A DNA stretch of 64,000 bases from NCBI GenBank assembly GCA_049583715.1, contig JBAUWJ010000157.1:13827-77826 (forward strand). The letters are read 5' to 3'. Within the stretch, counting starts at the first letter, position 1. The number at the start of each line of letters is the position of its first letter. The translations under genes and the position numbers were made by a program. The DNA is from JAANXG01 sp049583715 (lineage in GTDB: Bacteria; Pseudomonadota; Gammaproteobacteria; Arenicellales; JAANXG01). Of this stretch, positions 37,163 through 46,928 are shown one piece after another. The notes under the pieces were generated by a model. It worked only from the letters and a program-made list of their open reading frames with translations, was not told where the DNA came from and ran no database searches.

Positions 37163-37832
37163 GGCCCATGCCCGCCGGCCTGTCCAGGAGACGGCCTTCG
37201 TCCAGGCAGAGCGCCGGTTTGTCGAGGCGCTCGATGTGGCGCAGCTCGTGGGTGGCCACGAGCACCGTGGTGCCTACCTGGTTGAACATGTGGAAGATGT
37301 CCATGATGTCGTCCGACATGTCGGCGTCCACGTTGCCCGTGGGTTCGTCGGCGAGCAGTATCGACGGGCGATTGACCACCGCCCGGGCGATGCCGACGCG
37401 CTGCTGCTCACCGCCGGACAGCATCGGCGGGTACAGGGCCTCCTTGCCGAGGAGATCCACCTTGTCCAGTGCCGCACGCACCCGCCGCGGAATATCACGG
37501 GGGTTGAATCCCGAGACGACCAGCGGCAAGGCGACGTTCTCGAACACCGTGTGCTCCGGCAGCAATCTGTGGTCCTGGAACACCACGCCGATGCGCCGCC
37601 GATACTGCGGCAGCTTGCGTCGCGGCAGGCGAGTGAGGTTCTGATCGTCGACCAGCACCTGCCCGCTGGTCGCCTTCTCGATCACCACGATCAGCTTCAA
37701 CAGCGTGCTCTTGCCGGCTCCGGAACGTCCCGTCAGGAACACCATCTCGCCGGGGGGCACCTTGAAGCTCACCCGCTTCAGGGCTTCGTGCCCGCCCGCA
37801 TAGCGCTTGGTGACGTCGTTGAAGACGATCAT
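37155..37832 (-). CDS. ftsE: Cell division ATP-binding protein FtsE
   Basis: FtsE is the ABC ATPase of the FtsEX complex. The 225 residues show Walker A GRSGAGKSTLL near 36-46, the ABC signature LSGGEQQRVGIARA near 135-148 and Walker B LLADEPTGNVD near 158-168. It overlaps ftsY by four bases at ATGA and ftsX by eight bases, indicating tight coupling. Confidence 0.97.
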   Translation of the reverse strand: MIVFNDVTKRYAGGHEALKRVSFKVPPGEMVFLTGRSGAGKSTLLKLIVVIEKATSGQVLVDDQNLTRLPRRKLPQYRRRIGVVFQDHRLLPEHTVFENVALPLVVSGFNPRDIPRRVRAALDKVDLLGKEALYPPMLSGGEQQRVGIARAVVNRPSILLADEPTGNVDADMSDDIMDIFHMFNQVGTTVLVATHELRHIERLDKPALCLDEGRLLDRPAGMGLD

Positions 37833-38758
37833 CGGCCCGCGTTCGTGGGCAGAATCGCGTCGACGAACTCATCGGCATCGAAGGGCCTCAGGTCGTCGAC
37901 GGCTTCCCCCACCCCCAGGAAGCGGACCGGCAGCCCGAATTCCCCGGCGATGGCGAACAGGATCCCGCCCTTGGCGGTGCCGTCCAGCTTCGTCAGGCAG
38001 ATACTGTCGACGCCCACCGCCTGATCGAAGGCGCGGAGCTGCGCCAGCGCGTTCTGGCCGGTGCCCGCGTCCAGGACCTGGAGTACTTCGTCCGGCGCCT
38101 CGGGATCGAGCTTCTTGAGAACCCGCATCACCTTCTGGAGCTGGGCCATCAGCTCGCCCTGGGTGTGCTGCCGGCCGGCCGTGTCGATGAGCAGTACGTC
38201 GGCGCCCCTGGCCTTGGCGGATTGGTAGGCGTCGTGCGCCACGGCGGCCGGATCGCCGCCCGGCTGGTGAGCCACGACGGGGATGGACAGGCCTTCGCCC
38301 CACTCCCCCAGCTGCTCGATGGCCGCGGCGCGAAAGGTGTCGGCGGCGGCGAGCACGACGCCTAGGCCCTGCTCGCGCAGACGATGAGCCATCTTGGCGA
38401 TGGTCGTGGTCTTGCCGACGCCGTTCACGCCAACGACCACCAGCACGTAGGGCCGCCGCGTCGGGGAGAAGGAGGCGTTGCATGGCTCGAGAATCCCGCG
38501 CATCTCCTTGCGCAGTATGTCAATGAGCTCGGCAGACGTGGTACCGCGCCGGCGGTTGGCGGCGCGCAGCCGTTCCATGATCCTGCCTGCCACGGTCACG
38601 CCGACGTCGCACTGAATGAGCTGATCCTCGATGTCGTCCAGCTGGGACTCATCGACGTGCCCGCCCGAGAACAAGCCTGCCAGGCCGCGGGCGAGAAAGC
38701 TCCGGGGCTTGGCCAGACGTTCCCGCAGGGAAGATCTCGTTCGTTTCAGTGTCAACAC
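37829..38758 (-). CDS. ftsY: Signal recognition particle receptor FtsY
   Basis: FtsY docks SRP-ribosome complexes at the membrane. The 309-residue product contains the NG domain with GVNGVGKTTTIAK near 110-122, the TLAADTFRAAA-type segment (AAADTFRAAA) near 142-151 and the TKLDGTAKGG motif near 264-273. The long acidic N-terminal A domain of E. coli FtsY is missing, as in many shorter FtsY proteins; residues 1-20 are basic and may target the membrane. First gene of ftsYEX-rpoH. Confidence 0.96.
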   Translation of the reverse strand: MLTLKRTRSSLRERLAKPRSFLARGLAGLFSGGHVDESQLDDIEDQLIQCDVGVTVAGRIMERLRAANRRRGTTSAELIDILRKEMRGILEPCNASFSPTRRPYVLVVVGVNGVGKTTTIAKMAHRLREQGLGVVLAAADTFRAAAIEQLGEWGEGLSIPVVAHQPGGDPAAVAHDAYQSAKARGADVLLIDTAGRQHTQGELMAQLQKVMRVLKKLDPEAPDEVLQVLDAGTGQNALAQLRAFDQAVGVDSICLTKLDGTAKGGILFAIAGEFGLPVRFLGVGEAVDDLRPFDADEFVDAILPTNAGR

Positions 38759-39080
38759 GGCGCGACTTCAGCTTGAATGATTCGGGGAGGGAGAGCGCGT
38801 GGCGCTTCGATAATCTCGACGGATTATCCTATCATGGCCGCCGAGACACGCCCGTGATGCGAAGGCACATTTCGGGCCACCGCGAACCCGGGAGGGTGTT
38901 CATGACACGATATCCATTGGCGGCGATGTGCCTTGCAGGGCATCGAGAAGTCGGAGCCGCTCCTCGACCACCTCGGCATCCGTCCGCACGTGGCCTGGGC
39001 GAGCACCGCCGTGGAGACGGGGCGCGCTGCGAGGCGAGGCGTCAAATCGGCATGCCACGTCCGCTGCGCGGGCGGTCCGC
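38759..39080. other. Intergenic region between ftsY and rsmD
   Basis: These 322 bases separate divergent ftsY and rsmD. Short open frames occur in several phases but none has codon use, a start or motifs that support a gene. In related genomes M16 peptidase genes are often found here, and none remains recognisable. Promoters for both flanking genes presumably lie here, though none is clear by eye. Confidence 0.4.
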
Positions 39081-39662
39081 TTGAAGAGCGCCAGGGGCCG
39101 GCTCCGGATCATCGGCGGGCGCTGGCGGGGCCGGCGCATCCGGTTTCCAGAGGTCCCGGGTCTGCGTCCCACCCCGGACCGGGTCCGGGAAACCTTGTTC
39201 AACTGGCTGGCTCCATGGCTGGACGGCGCCCGGGTGCTGGACTTGTTCGCCGGCAGCGGCATTCTGGCCTTTGAAGCCTTGTCGCGCGGCGCGGCCCGCG
39301 CCGTGCTGGTGGAAAGCGACCGGCAGATCGCGGGCTCGCTCCGGGAGACCGCAGCCGGGCTGGCCGGGGCGGACGTCGAGATCAGAGCCTGCGACGCCAT
39401 GGCTTTTCTTCGCTCGCCTGGCCAGGGGGCATTCGATCTGGTTTTCCTGGATCCGCCCTATGCCTTCGACGACCACGAGGCCTTGTGCCGGGCGGTGGAT
39501 GACAGCAGTGTGCTCGGGCCGGACGCCCTCGTCTACCTCGAGCTCTCCACGCGCCGCGCGGGGACTTTCGGCGCTCCCGCGTCGTGGGAATCCTACCGAT
39601 CGGCACGCGCCGGACAGGTGCACTACCAGCTCTGGCGGCGCTCCGGCCGGGCCGCGCATTGA
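39081..39662 (+). CDS. rsmD: 16S rRNA (guanine-966-N2)-methyltransferase
   Basis: RsmD methylates G966 in 16S rRNA. The TTG at 39081 gives 193 residues beginning just before RIIGGRWRGRRI, the typical N terminus; the longer in-frame upstream sequence is not conserved. The SAM motif is VLDLFAGSGILAFEALSRGA near 56-75 and the catalytic motif is FLDPPYAF near 128-135. It precedes coaD, as in many Proteobacteria. Confidence 0.92.
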   Translation: MKSARGRLRIIGGRWRGRRIRFPEVPGLRPTPDRVRETLFNWLAPWLDGARVLDLFAGSGILAFEALSRGAARAVLVESDRQIAGSLRETAAGLAGADVEIRACDAMAFLRSPGQGAFDLVFLDPPYAFDDHEALCRAVDDSSVLGPDALVYLELSTRRAGTFGAPASWESYRSARAGQVHYQLWRRSGRAAH

Positions 39663-39723
39663 CCAGGCTACGGGCTGTCTATAGGCTTACCGGATCCCCA
39701 ACCACCTTGATCGCGAGCTCTCA

Positions 39724-40197
39724 TTGATTGCACTGTACCCGGGCACTTTCGATCCGATCACGAACGGACATTCGGACCTGATACTGCGCGCCCAGCGCAT
39801 CTTCGGCAAAGTTATCGTCGCGATCGCCGAGAACCCCCGCAAGGCGCCCCTGTTCAACCTCGACGAGCGCATCGCACTGGTGAGGGAGGTCACGGGAGAG
39901 ATGGCGAACGTCGATGTCATCGGGTTCGACGGCCTGCTCATCGACTGTGTCAGGCAGAACCGCGCGGGCGTGGTGATCCGGGGTCTGCGGGCGGTGTCCG
40001 ATTTCGAGTTCGAATTCCAGCTCGCCTCCGCCAATCGCCGTCTCGACCCCGGCATAGAGACCGTATTCCTGACGCCTTCGGAAAGTCATACCTTCACTTC
40101 GGCGTCACTGGTGAAGGAGATCGCGATGTACGGCGGAGACGTCTCGAGCTTCCTTCATCCGGTGGTGCTCGCCGCCGTCCGAAACAAGTTCAAGTAA
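39724..40197 (+). CDS. coaD: Phosphopantetheine adenylyltransferase
   Basis: CoaD transfers AMP to 4'-phosphopantetheine in coenzyme A synthesis. The TTG at 39724 gives 157 residues. The nucleotidyltransferase motif TNGH at 14-17 (GTFDPITNGH) and the GLRAVSDFEFEFQLA segment near 86-100 are diagnostic, along with the C-terminal SSFLHP. It lies 61 bases after rsmD and converges with the dynamin-like gene. Confidence 0.96.
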   Translation: MIALYPGTFDPITNGHSDLILRAQRIFGKVIVAIAENPRKAPLFNLDERIALVREVTGEMANVDVIGFDGLLIDCVRQNRAGVVIRGLRAVSDFEFEFQLASANRRLDPGIETVFLTPSESHTFTSASLVKEIAMYGGDVSSFLHPVVLAAVRNKFK

Positions 40198-40308
40198 GCC
40201 CGCCGCACCGGCCGCCGGGAAGGCGCACATTTCCGCGGGATTCGACGAGCGTCCCCGGCAGCCGCTCTTCGCCCACGCCGGATGCGGCAGGTATATCCGG
40301 ACGGGAGC

Positions 40309-42300
40309 TCAGGCGCTCAGTCTGGCGGTTTCCTCGTCCTCGGATTCGCCGCCGTGTAATGAGGCGTTTTCCAGCAGGGACTCGATATTGGAGACGAACT
40401 CGTTCATCGCGGTCTTCTGGTCCTGGATGCCTTCCCGAACGTGCGTGAGCTCGGCGAGCCGGTCGTCCAGGGTGTCACTGGCCTTGTGGATGCGTTTGAT
40501 GCTTTCCAGCCGCCGGCGAAGCTGCACCTGGTGCTCTCTGACCTGGGACTCCATGGGCGACATGATGGTGCGCAGCCAGTCGTCGGCGTCGCTGTTGGCA
40601 CGCTCGAAGATCTGCTTGACCTTCAGTACCACTGAGTCGTAGAAGCGCCGCGCCACCACCATCTGCTCGGTCATCACGATGGACAGGCCCCGGATGAAGT
40701 AATCGTGTCTCTCGACCAGCCGCCTGAGCTCCCGCTGATACCTGGAGGTGGAGAACTTGCGCGGCTTGATGTTGGCAAGGCCGTGCTCTTCCTGAAACTT
40801 CTTGTAGACGCCCTCCATGAGGTCCTGTATCTCTTTGGACTGCTTCGCGGCGGCATCCAGGGCGCCATCCACCTGGGTGAAGAATTTCAACATGCTGGTC
40901 CGCAGGCCCCCGGTGGTGAGGCTGATCGACATGTCCTTCTTCGTCTCGGCGATCAGGCGGTTGATGCGCTGCAGGCTGAGCTGCTCGTACAGCTTGTTGG
41001 TCTGCCTCGAGAAGACCGAGCGCGTGGCCTGGAAACGCTGCAGGTTCCTTTCCAGGTGCTCTTTGTCGGAGCGCACCTTGTCCATCATGTCCTCGATCAC
41101 CTCCATGTTCTTGCTGCTCAGTTTCTTGAGCTCGCTGATATGGTCCTCGACGTCGCGAATCCGCTGTTCGTTGATGGCCCGTGCGGTATCGACGATCTGG
41201 GTCAGCTCGGCCTCGACGTTCTTGCTCACGATCTGCCGCTTCGCCGGCATGATGATATTGGCCAGTGCGTCCTCGAGCTCGGTGATCTGACTCTTGGCGA
41301 TCACCGCGCCGTTCTCCTTGATCTTGCCCAACAGGCCCTTCTGCGCGGAGATGGGATAGATCTGCCCGCGGGAGATGCCGAGGGTCCTCGACGTGTTCTC
41401 CTTCTGCCTCTGGATCTCGCGCTCGACCTCGACCGGATCCTTGAGCTCGTCCCACAGCACATCGATCTTGTTGAGAATCACCAGGCGATTACTGTTGCCC
41501 GACTCCCTGCCCGTGGAGATGTGGTCCCGCCACAGGGCGAGGTCCGACTTAGTGACGCCCGCGTCCGCCGCCAGGATGAAGACCACCGCGTGGGCGTTGG
41601 CCAGCATGTTGAGGGTGAGCTCCGGCTCCGCTCCCAGGGCGTTGAGCCCGGGCGTGTCCAGGATCACCAGGCCCTTCTCCAACATGGGGTGGGGGAAATT
41701 GATGATGGCGTGGCGCCAGCGGGGAATCTCGATCTGCCCCCGCTCGTTCATGCGCATACCGTCTTCATGCGCATCGTCACTGGACACCGACAGGCCGAGC
41801 GCCTCGGCGCGCTCGCGGTCGACGAATTTCACCTCCGTGAGCTGCTTCATGGACAACGCCGTGCTCTCCGCATCCCGCGGATCCAGGGACAGGACGTCCC
41901 ACTCGTCCGGGTACTTCTTGTACTCCGTGATCGTGGTGTCGTTCTCCCGGGTCTCGATGGGCAGCAGCCTGAGACAGGGCTCCCATTGCGAGGTGTACAT
42001 GATTTCCGTCGGGCACATGGTGGTGCGGCCGGCGCCGGAGGGTACGATGCGCTGGCCGAGGTGACCGAAGAAGATCGCGTTGATCAGCTCGGACTTGCCG
42101 CGCGAGAACTCCGCGACGAAGGCTACGTAGAGCCTGTCGTCGTTGAGAGTATTGACGAGCTGGCTGATCCTTTCCTCGATATCCATCTCACCGAGATTCT
42201 GCTCCTGCAGCCAGTCCCTGTAGTCCTCGACCGCCTTCTTCAGCGACCGTCTCCAATCGCTGTAGACGTCGAACTCTCGTTCTATTTGTGTTTCTATCAT
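40309..42300 (-). CDS. Dynamin-like GTPase
   Basis: The 663-residue protein is a dynamin-family large GTPase. The P-loop is AEFSRGKS (63-70), G3 is DTPG (215-218) and G4 is NKID (277-280). A long helical stalk with coiled coils runs from about 365 to 640. No membrane helix or paddle was recognised by eye, so membrane attachment would be peripheral or through a helical tip. It stands alone, not in a tandem dynamin pair. Roles in membrane repair, phage defence or envelope remodelling are all possible. Confidence 0.85.
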   Translation of the reverse strand: MIETQIEREFDVYSDWRRSLKKAVEDYRDWLQEQNLGEMDIEERISQLVNTLNDDRLYVAFVAEFSRGKSELINAIFFGHLGQRIVPSGAGRTTMCPTEIMYTSQWEPCLRLLPIETRENDTTITEYKKYPDEWDVLSLDPRDAESTALSMKQLTEVKFVDRERAEALGLSVSSDDAHEDGMRMNERGQIEIPRWRHAIINFPHPMLEKGLVILDTPGLNALGAEPELTLNMLANAHAVVFILAADAGVTKSDLALWRDHISTGRESGNSNRLVILNKIDVLWDELKDPVEVEREIQRQKENTSRTLGISRGQIYPISAQKGLLGKIKENGAVIAKSQITELEDALANIIMPAKRQIVSKNVEAELTQIVDTARAINEQRIRDVEDHISELKKLSSKNMEVIEDMMDKVRSDKEHLERNLQRFQATRSVFSRQTNKLYEQLSLQRINRLIAETKKDMSISLTTGGLRTSMLKFFTQVDGALDAAAKQSKEIQDLMEGVYKKFQEEHGLANIKPRKFSTSRYQRELRRLVERHDYFIRGLSIVMTEQMVVARRFYDSVVLKVKQIFERANSDADDWLRTIMSPMESQVREHQVQLRRRLESIKRIHKASDTLDDRLAELTHVREGIQDQKTAMNEFVSNIESLLENASLHGGESEDEETARLSA

Positions 42301-42547
42301 CTTGATGACGCACCCCTTTTGCGCGTTCCTGCTGATCCGACCGCGGGAACCCGTGAAGCCGTCAGATTCCCCAATTCTCCCATTTATAGCCTAAACTTGA
42401 GCACTTTGCAAAAAATCGGAGTAAATCCATATATTTACGAACGATTTCTAAACAAACGGTTCAACTGTCGTCGCGCCAAAAATCCCCTCGAGACACGACT
42501 CCGCCGGGCGGCCACACGGGGAACGTCATCCCGTCTTTGCAGTTCCA

Positions 42548-43363
42548 TCAGCGCTGACAAGTGGGGCAGTAATAGGCGGCCCGCTGGCCGATGACGCGCC
42601 GCCGGATCACCCCCCCACAGGCGACGCAGGCCTGTCCTTCCCGATCATACACTCTCAGCAGGGGCACGAAATATCCCGGACGGCCGTCCTCGTTGACGAA
42701 GTCGCGCAGCGTCGAGCCGCCCCGGTCGATGGCTTCCGTCAGGGTTTCCCGAACCGACCGGGCGAGGCTCTCATAACGCCGCGCACCGATGCGTCCGGCC
42801 GGGCGCGCCGGATGGATACCCGCGCGATAAAGCGCCTCGTTGGCATAGATGTTGCCGACGCCGGCCACCACCGTGCCGTCCATGAGGAAGGACTTGGCCG
42901 CCACCCGCCGTCCCCGTGAGCGCCCGTAGAGGTAGGCGCCATCGAAATCAGCGGACAACGGCTCGGGCCCGAGGGAGCGAAGCAGCGCATGCCGCTCCGG
43001 TGGCCGGGTGGTCCAGGTGACGCTTCCGAATCGTCGTGGATCGTGAAATCTCAGGCAAACCCCGTTGTCGAACTCGATATCAAGGTGATCGTGCTTGCGC
43101 GGCGCCGACGGTTGCGGCAGGACCCTCAGGCTGCCGGACATCCCCAGATGAATCAGCAGGTGGCCGCGCTCGAGCTCCAGCACGAGATACTTGCCCCTGC
43201 GCCCAACGTGCTCCACCCGCTGTCCGCGAAGCTGCCCCGCCAGGCGCGCCGGGACCGGCCGTCGCAGGCGCGGCTCACGAATCCGCACGGCGACGATGCG
43301 GCGGTCTGCCACATGGGGCTCGATGCCGCGCCGCACGGTCTCCACCTCCGGCAGCTCAGGCAC
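42548..43363 (-). CDS. mutM: Formamidopyrimidine-DNA glycosylase
   Basis: MutM (Fpg) excises 8-oxoguanine and ring-opened purines. The GTG at 43363 gives 271 residues with mature PELPEVE at residues 2-8, where Pro2 is the catalytic nucleophile and Glu3 the acid. The C-terminal Cys4 zinc finger is present (CVACGG..YYCPTC). The longer in-frame upstream sequence is not conserved. Confidence 0.97.
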   Translation of the reverse strand: MPELPEVETVRRGIEPHVADRRIVAVRIREPRLRRPVPARLAGQLRGQRVEHVGRRGKYLVLELERGHLLIHLGMSGSLRVLPQPSAPRKHDHLDIEFDNGVCLRFHDPRRFGSVTWTTRPPERHALLRSLGPEPLSADFDGAYLYGRSRGRRVAAKSFLMDGTVVAGVGNIYANEALYRAGIHPARPAGRIGARRYESLARSVRETLTEAIDRGGSTLRDFVNEDGRPGYFVPLLRVYDREGQACVACGGVIRRRVIGQRAAYYCPTCQR

Positions 43364-43680
43364 GGGCTCGCGGCTCCGGGCCCGACACCGTCGCAAGGCG
43401 GCTTGAAACCCGGCCGCGGGACCGCAATAAAACGGATGGCGGCAGTCCTGCCGGGCTGGGGTCGCGCCGGCTCCGCGGCGGGCCAGGAAGCGGCAGCGGC
43501 GCGGGCCTGCGTTTCCAATATTCCGGAGCCTGTGGCACAGTCGGGGTCTCCCCTGGATAAACGGCCCGCTTGAAAACTGTCACTATAGGGAAACCCTGGT
43601 TGGCGCGGACCTCCACTATTACCCCCGGATCCCCTTGCGAATCAAGGGATCCATGATCGGCGCGATGACATCGATCGGCA
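43364..43680. other. Divergent intergenic region between mutM and the flavin reductase gene
   Basis: This 317-base gap contains no convincing gene. Most of 43364-43560 is out-of-frame GC-rich sequence. A near-perfect palindrome (GGATCCCCTTG 43627-43637 and CAAGGGATCC 43643-43652, one bulged base) lies 28 bases before the reductase ATG and might be an operator. Confidence 0.35.
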
Positions 43681-44739
43681 ATGAACGACCACGGCAATGC
43701 GGGTACGCCCGAGACATTCACCGTCCGGCTGACGGGTAGCGGGACGGAATTCGCCGTTCGGGGCGGCGAGACTGTTCTTGACGCGGCGCTGCGGCAGGGG
43801 GTGGTGCTTCCCTACAGTTGCCGCACCGGCTCATGCGCGACCTGCAAGGGGCGGGTGGTATCCGGCGAGTTTTCGCAAGGCGAGGTCCAGGAGCAGGCGC
43901 TCAGCGCAGCCGAGCAGGGCAAAGGCTATACGCTTCTGTGCCAGACGCAGGCCTTTTCGGATCTCGAGGTGGAAGCCCGAGAGGTGGCATTTTCCGAGGA
44001 GATCCAGATCAAGCTCCTGCCGTGCCGGGTCGTCGCGCTGACGCGGATCGCGCACGACGTCATGGAAATGAAGATCAAGCTGCCGCAGAACCAGCGCTTC
44101 AACTACCTTCCCGGTCAGTACATAGACTTGCTGATGCGCGACGGGCGGCGGAGAAGCTTCTCCATAGCCAACCCGCCGGGCGAAGAGGGGGTTCTCGAGC
44201 TGCATGTGCGCCGGGTGCCCGACGGCTACTTCACCAACTACGTCTTCGAGGGGCTGCGCGAGCGGGACCTGCTGCGCTTTCAGGGCCCGATGGGGACCTT
44301 CTTTCTGCGCGACGAGGAGGGTGGATCGCCGCTGATCTTCGTCGCGGGCGGAACCGGCTTCGCGCCCATCAAGGCGATACTGCAGCACGTCTTCGCCGGG
44401 GAGACCCGGCGACCGATTCATCTGTTCTGGGGGGTGCGCGCCGTTCGCGACCTGTACATGCGTGATCTCATTCAGTCCTGGCAGAGCCGACACGAGAATT
44501 TCGAGTTCACGCCGGTGCTCTCGGAGCCCGCCGCCGATGACCAGTGGCAGGGCGAGACGGGGTGGGTCCACGATGCGGTGATCCGCCGCTACCCTGACCT
44601 TTCGTCCTTCGAGGTCTATGCCTCGGGGCCGCCGCCCATGATTGAGGCCGTGAAGAAATCCTTTGCCGCCCACGGACTGCCTGAGGACCGGCTGTTCTAC
44701 GATTCATTCGAATTCTCCTATGACGTACCGACGTCCTAG
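43681..44739 (+). CDS. 2Fe-2S ferredoxin/NAD(P)H-flavin oxidoreductase
   Basis: The 352-residue protein fuses an N-terminal plant-type ferredoxin domain with a ferredoxin-NADP reductase-like module. The iron ligands are CRTGSCATC (residues about 47-55) and the later LLCQT cysteine near 85. The FAD motif RRSFSIANPP and NAD motif VAGGTGFAPIKA are clear, as is the C-terminal YASGPPPMIEA. It resembles CDP-6-deoxy-4-hexulose-3-dehydrase reductase (AscD/Fre-like) proteins; the natural electron acceptor is unknown. Confidence 0.87.
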   Translation: MNDHGNAGTPETFTVRLTGSGTEFAVRGGETVLDAALRQGVVLPYSCRTGSCATCKGRVVSGEFSQGEVQEQALSAAEQGKGYTLLCQTQAFSDLEVEAREVAFSEEIQIKLLPCRVVALTRIAHDVMEMKIKLPQNQRFNYLPGQYIDLLMRDGRRRSFSIANPPGEEGVLELHVRRVPDGYFTNYVFEGLRERDLLRFQGPMGTFFLRDEEGGSPLIFVAGGTGFAPIKAILQHVFAGETRRPIHLFWGVRAVRDLYMRDLIQSWQSRHENFEFTPVLSEPAADDQWQGETGWVHDAVIRRYPDLSSFEVYASGPPPMIEAVKKSFAAHGLPEDRLFYDSFEFSYDVPTS

Positions 44740-44839
44740 CGGGCTGCATGGCCTGCCGGGGCGGAGCCCGGGGAATTCGTTCGCCCCATGCCTCGCGAGG
44801 CCCGGCCTCCCCCTGAGGCATCGGCGGGGCGCGGCGCGC

Positions 44840-45538
44840 ATGCCACGGCATCTGTGGCAGGGAATCGGCATTGCGGTGCTCGCGGCGCTCACGGCCTGTG
44901 CGCCGGCCCCGGTGGAGAAGCCGGTCCGGGCTCCCGTGCTGCCCTCCAGGACGGTTTCCGGAGCCGTCCACTACCGGGTCGTGCAGACGGGAACGCTGGT
45001 CTACGCGCGCGTCTTCCGGGGCGGGCGCCTGGCGCGGCTGGGGCACAACCATATCGTCGAGCTGCGCCGCGTGCGCGGCGACATCTTCCTCGCGGATGAC
45101 GTCGGCAGGTCCGTCTTCGACCTGGCCGTGGCACCGGCGGATGCGGTCGTGGACCCGCCGGCGCTGAGGGCGACCCAGGGCGATGAATTCCAGACAACGG
45201 TATCGGAGAACGCCCGCAGCGCGACTCGGCGAAACATGCTCGGACCGGATGTGCTGCACGCGAGCAGATTCCCCTACGTGAAGATCAGCTCTACGAGAAT
45301 CGACGGTCCGCTCGCAAGCGCCCGCGCGACGGTGGATCTCACCTTGAAGGGAGTCACCAGACGCCTGACCATCCCGGTCTCCGTCCATGTCGAAGACGGC
45401 CGCCTGACCGCCAAGGGCCGGTTCGAAATCCTGCAGAGCGACTTCGGCATTCAACCCTACTCCGTGCTGGGCGGCGCATTGAAAGTCAAGGACAGGGTAA
45501 CGGTGGTGTTCGACATAGCCGCGGAGAAAGTCGGCTAA
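44840..45538 (+). CDS. YceI-family lipoprotein
   Basis: The ATG at 44840 gives 232 residues. A lipoprotein signal ends with lipobox LTAC near residue 17-20. The body matches YceI-like lipid-binding beta barrels (RLARLGHNHIVEL; ASRFPYVKISS; DLTLKGVTRRLTIPV). YceI proteins bind isoprenoid-type lipids. The gene lies 100 bases after the reductase and may be cotranscribed; it converges with hemY. Confidence 0.8.
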   Translation: MPRHLWQGIGIAVLAALTACAPAPVEKPVRAPVLPSRTVSGAVHYRVVQTGTLVYARVFRGGRLARLGHNHIVELRRVRGDIFLADDVGRSVFDLAVAPADAVVDPPALRATQGDEFQTTVSENARSATRRNMLGPDVLHASRFPYVKISSTRIDGPLASARATVDLTLKGVTRRLTIPVSVHVEDGRLTAKGRFEILQSDFGIQPYSVLGGALKVKDRVTVVFDIAAEKVG

Positions 45539-45713
45539 CAGATGGCTTCGATTCGCGGGCTCGGGGGCCTGATGGGCAGCCGGTCGCGTCCCGAAGTCCA
45601 AACCCGGCACCGTGGTGTATTCCTCCTCGCGCCGGCGGGCTTGGGTGAGATCGTGGATCGCCGGCGAAGGCCCGCTCCGCGGTGAGCCACGGTCGCGGTG
45701 GAGCAGGAACGGC

Positions 45714-46928
45714 TCAGCCGTTGGTCTTGAGGTGGGCGATGCGCTTCGATGCCGCCTCGGCCGGCATGGCTTTGTTCAGCCCGTCGCGGTAGTAGGCCAG
45801 TGCCTTGTCCTGGTCGTCGAGCTGCTCGAGCAGACGCCCGAGCTCCTGGTACGCTTCGGCGGAGCCGCCCGCGCCTATGCAGGCCTCGAGATAGGCGCGG
45901 GCCTTGCCCCACAGCTCGTGATTCAGGCAGATCCGGGCGAGGGCCAGCATCAGATCGGGATTGTCGGGGTGCCGCGCGGCCCATTGCTCGGCGGTCTTGA
46001 GCTGACCGGACAAGTCGCTGCTGACGACCTGGCCGTACAGCCGTACCCAGAGCGGATGCCACTCGCGGTTGATCGCCTTGCGCAGCAGCGCCTCGGCGTC
46101 GTCCACCTGGCCGGACTGGATCTTTCGTTGGGCGTAGGCCGCAAGCAGCTCGGGGTCCGACTGCCCGGCTTTGGGAAGCTTTTTCCAGGCCTGCTCCAGA
46201 CGCTCGGGCTCGGTGCGGTCCAGCAACCGCACCGCAGCCAGCTTGTGGAGCCGGTCGAGCTCCGGCTCGGCAAGGGCGTGCTGGGCACGGGCGGCAGGCA
46301 GGATCTCCAGCAGCCGGGCCCAATCCTGCAGCTCCTCGCAGGTCTTCATCGCCAGCCCCAGAACCTTCGCGTTTCGCGGTCGTCGCTTGAGAAGGGGAAT
46401 GAGGGTGTTCAGGGCCCGCTCGTACTGTCCGGATCGATACTGCAGCACGGCCTGGGTGAGATCGACCTCGAGGGCGTGCCGGGGTCCGGCTTCGCGGGCC
46501 TTTTGCAGGTAGTCATCCCGCACTTCGAGCTTGCCCTGGCTGTGGGCGGCGTGGGCCGCACCGATGTAGCTCAATGCCTGCTCCTCGGCGTAGGGCAGGT
46601 AGCTCAACAGATGCTTCTCCGCCCTGATCCAGTCCCCTTCGATCAGCTCCAGCATTCCCCTGGATCTGAGCTGCTGAGCCTTGGCTTCACGGTGTCGCTG
46701 CCTGCGCTCGCGCATCTTGCGCGGCGACGTCCACAGCCGCACCAGCGTTCGAATCGCGAAGTACAGAACCAGGAAGGCGAGCGCGAGCAGCACGATGAAC
46801 AGAGCGAGGGAGAGCTCGACGCTCCAGGGCTTCAGGGTGATGAGGACGTAGCCGGGATCCTGCATGAAGAACAGCGCCGCCGCCACCGCGAGGGCGAGGG
46901 TTACCAGGACGACGAGAAGCGCCGTCAT
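45714..46928 (-). CDS. hemY: HemY, tetratricopeptide protein of haem operon
   Basis: The 404-residue protein has two N-terminal membrane helices (about 1-25 and 38-62) followed by a cytoplasmic or periplasmic TPR domain. The N-terminal HemY domain is typical (SVELSLALFIVLLALAFLVLYFAIRTL). Despite its name it is not protoporphyrinogen oxidase; its role remains unsettled. Its ATG overlaps the hemX stop by four bases. Confidence 0.9.
   Translation of the reverse strand: MTALLVVLVTLALAVAAALFFMQDPGYVLITLKPWSVELSLALFIVLLALAFLVLYFAIRTLVRLWTSPRKMRERRQRHREAKAQQLRSRGMLELIEGDWIRAEKHLLSYLPYAEEQALSYIGAAHAAHSQGKLEVRDDYLQKAREAGPRHALEVDLTQAVLQYRSGQYERALNTLIPLLKRRPRNAKVLGLAMKTCEELQDWARLLEILPAARAQHALAEPELDRLHKLAAVRLLDRTEPERLEQAWKKLPKAGQSDPELLAAYAQRKIQSGQVDDAEALLRKAINREWHPLWVRLYGQVVSSDLSGQLKTAEQWAARHPDNPDLMLALARICLNHELWGKARAYLEACIGAGGSAEAYQELGRLLEQLDDQDKALAYYRDGLNKAMPAEAASKRIAHLKTNG

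Noticed and set aside
38759..39080. Possible remnant of an M16 peptidase between ftsY and rsmD
   Set aside because: No zinc motif or stretch of homology could be read; it was annotated as plain intergenic sequence.
40705..42594. A 629-codon plus-strand frame
   Set aside because: It is antisense to the dynamin-like GTPase, with no domain similarity.
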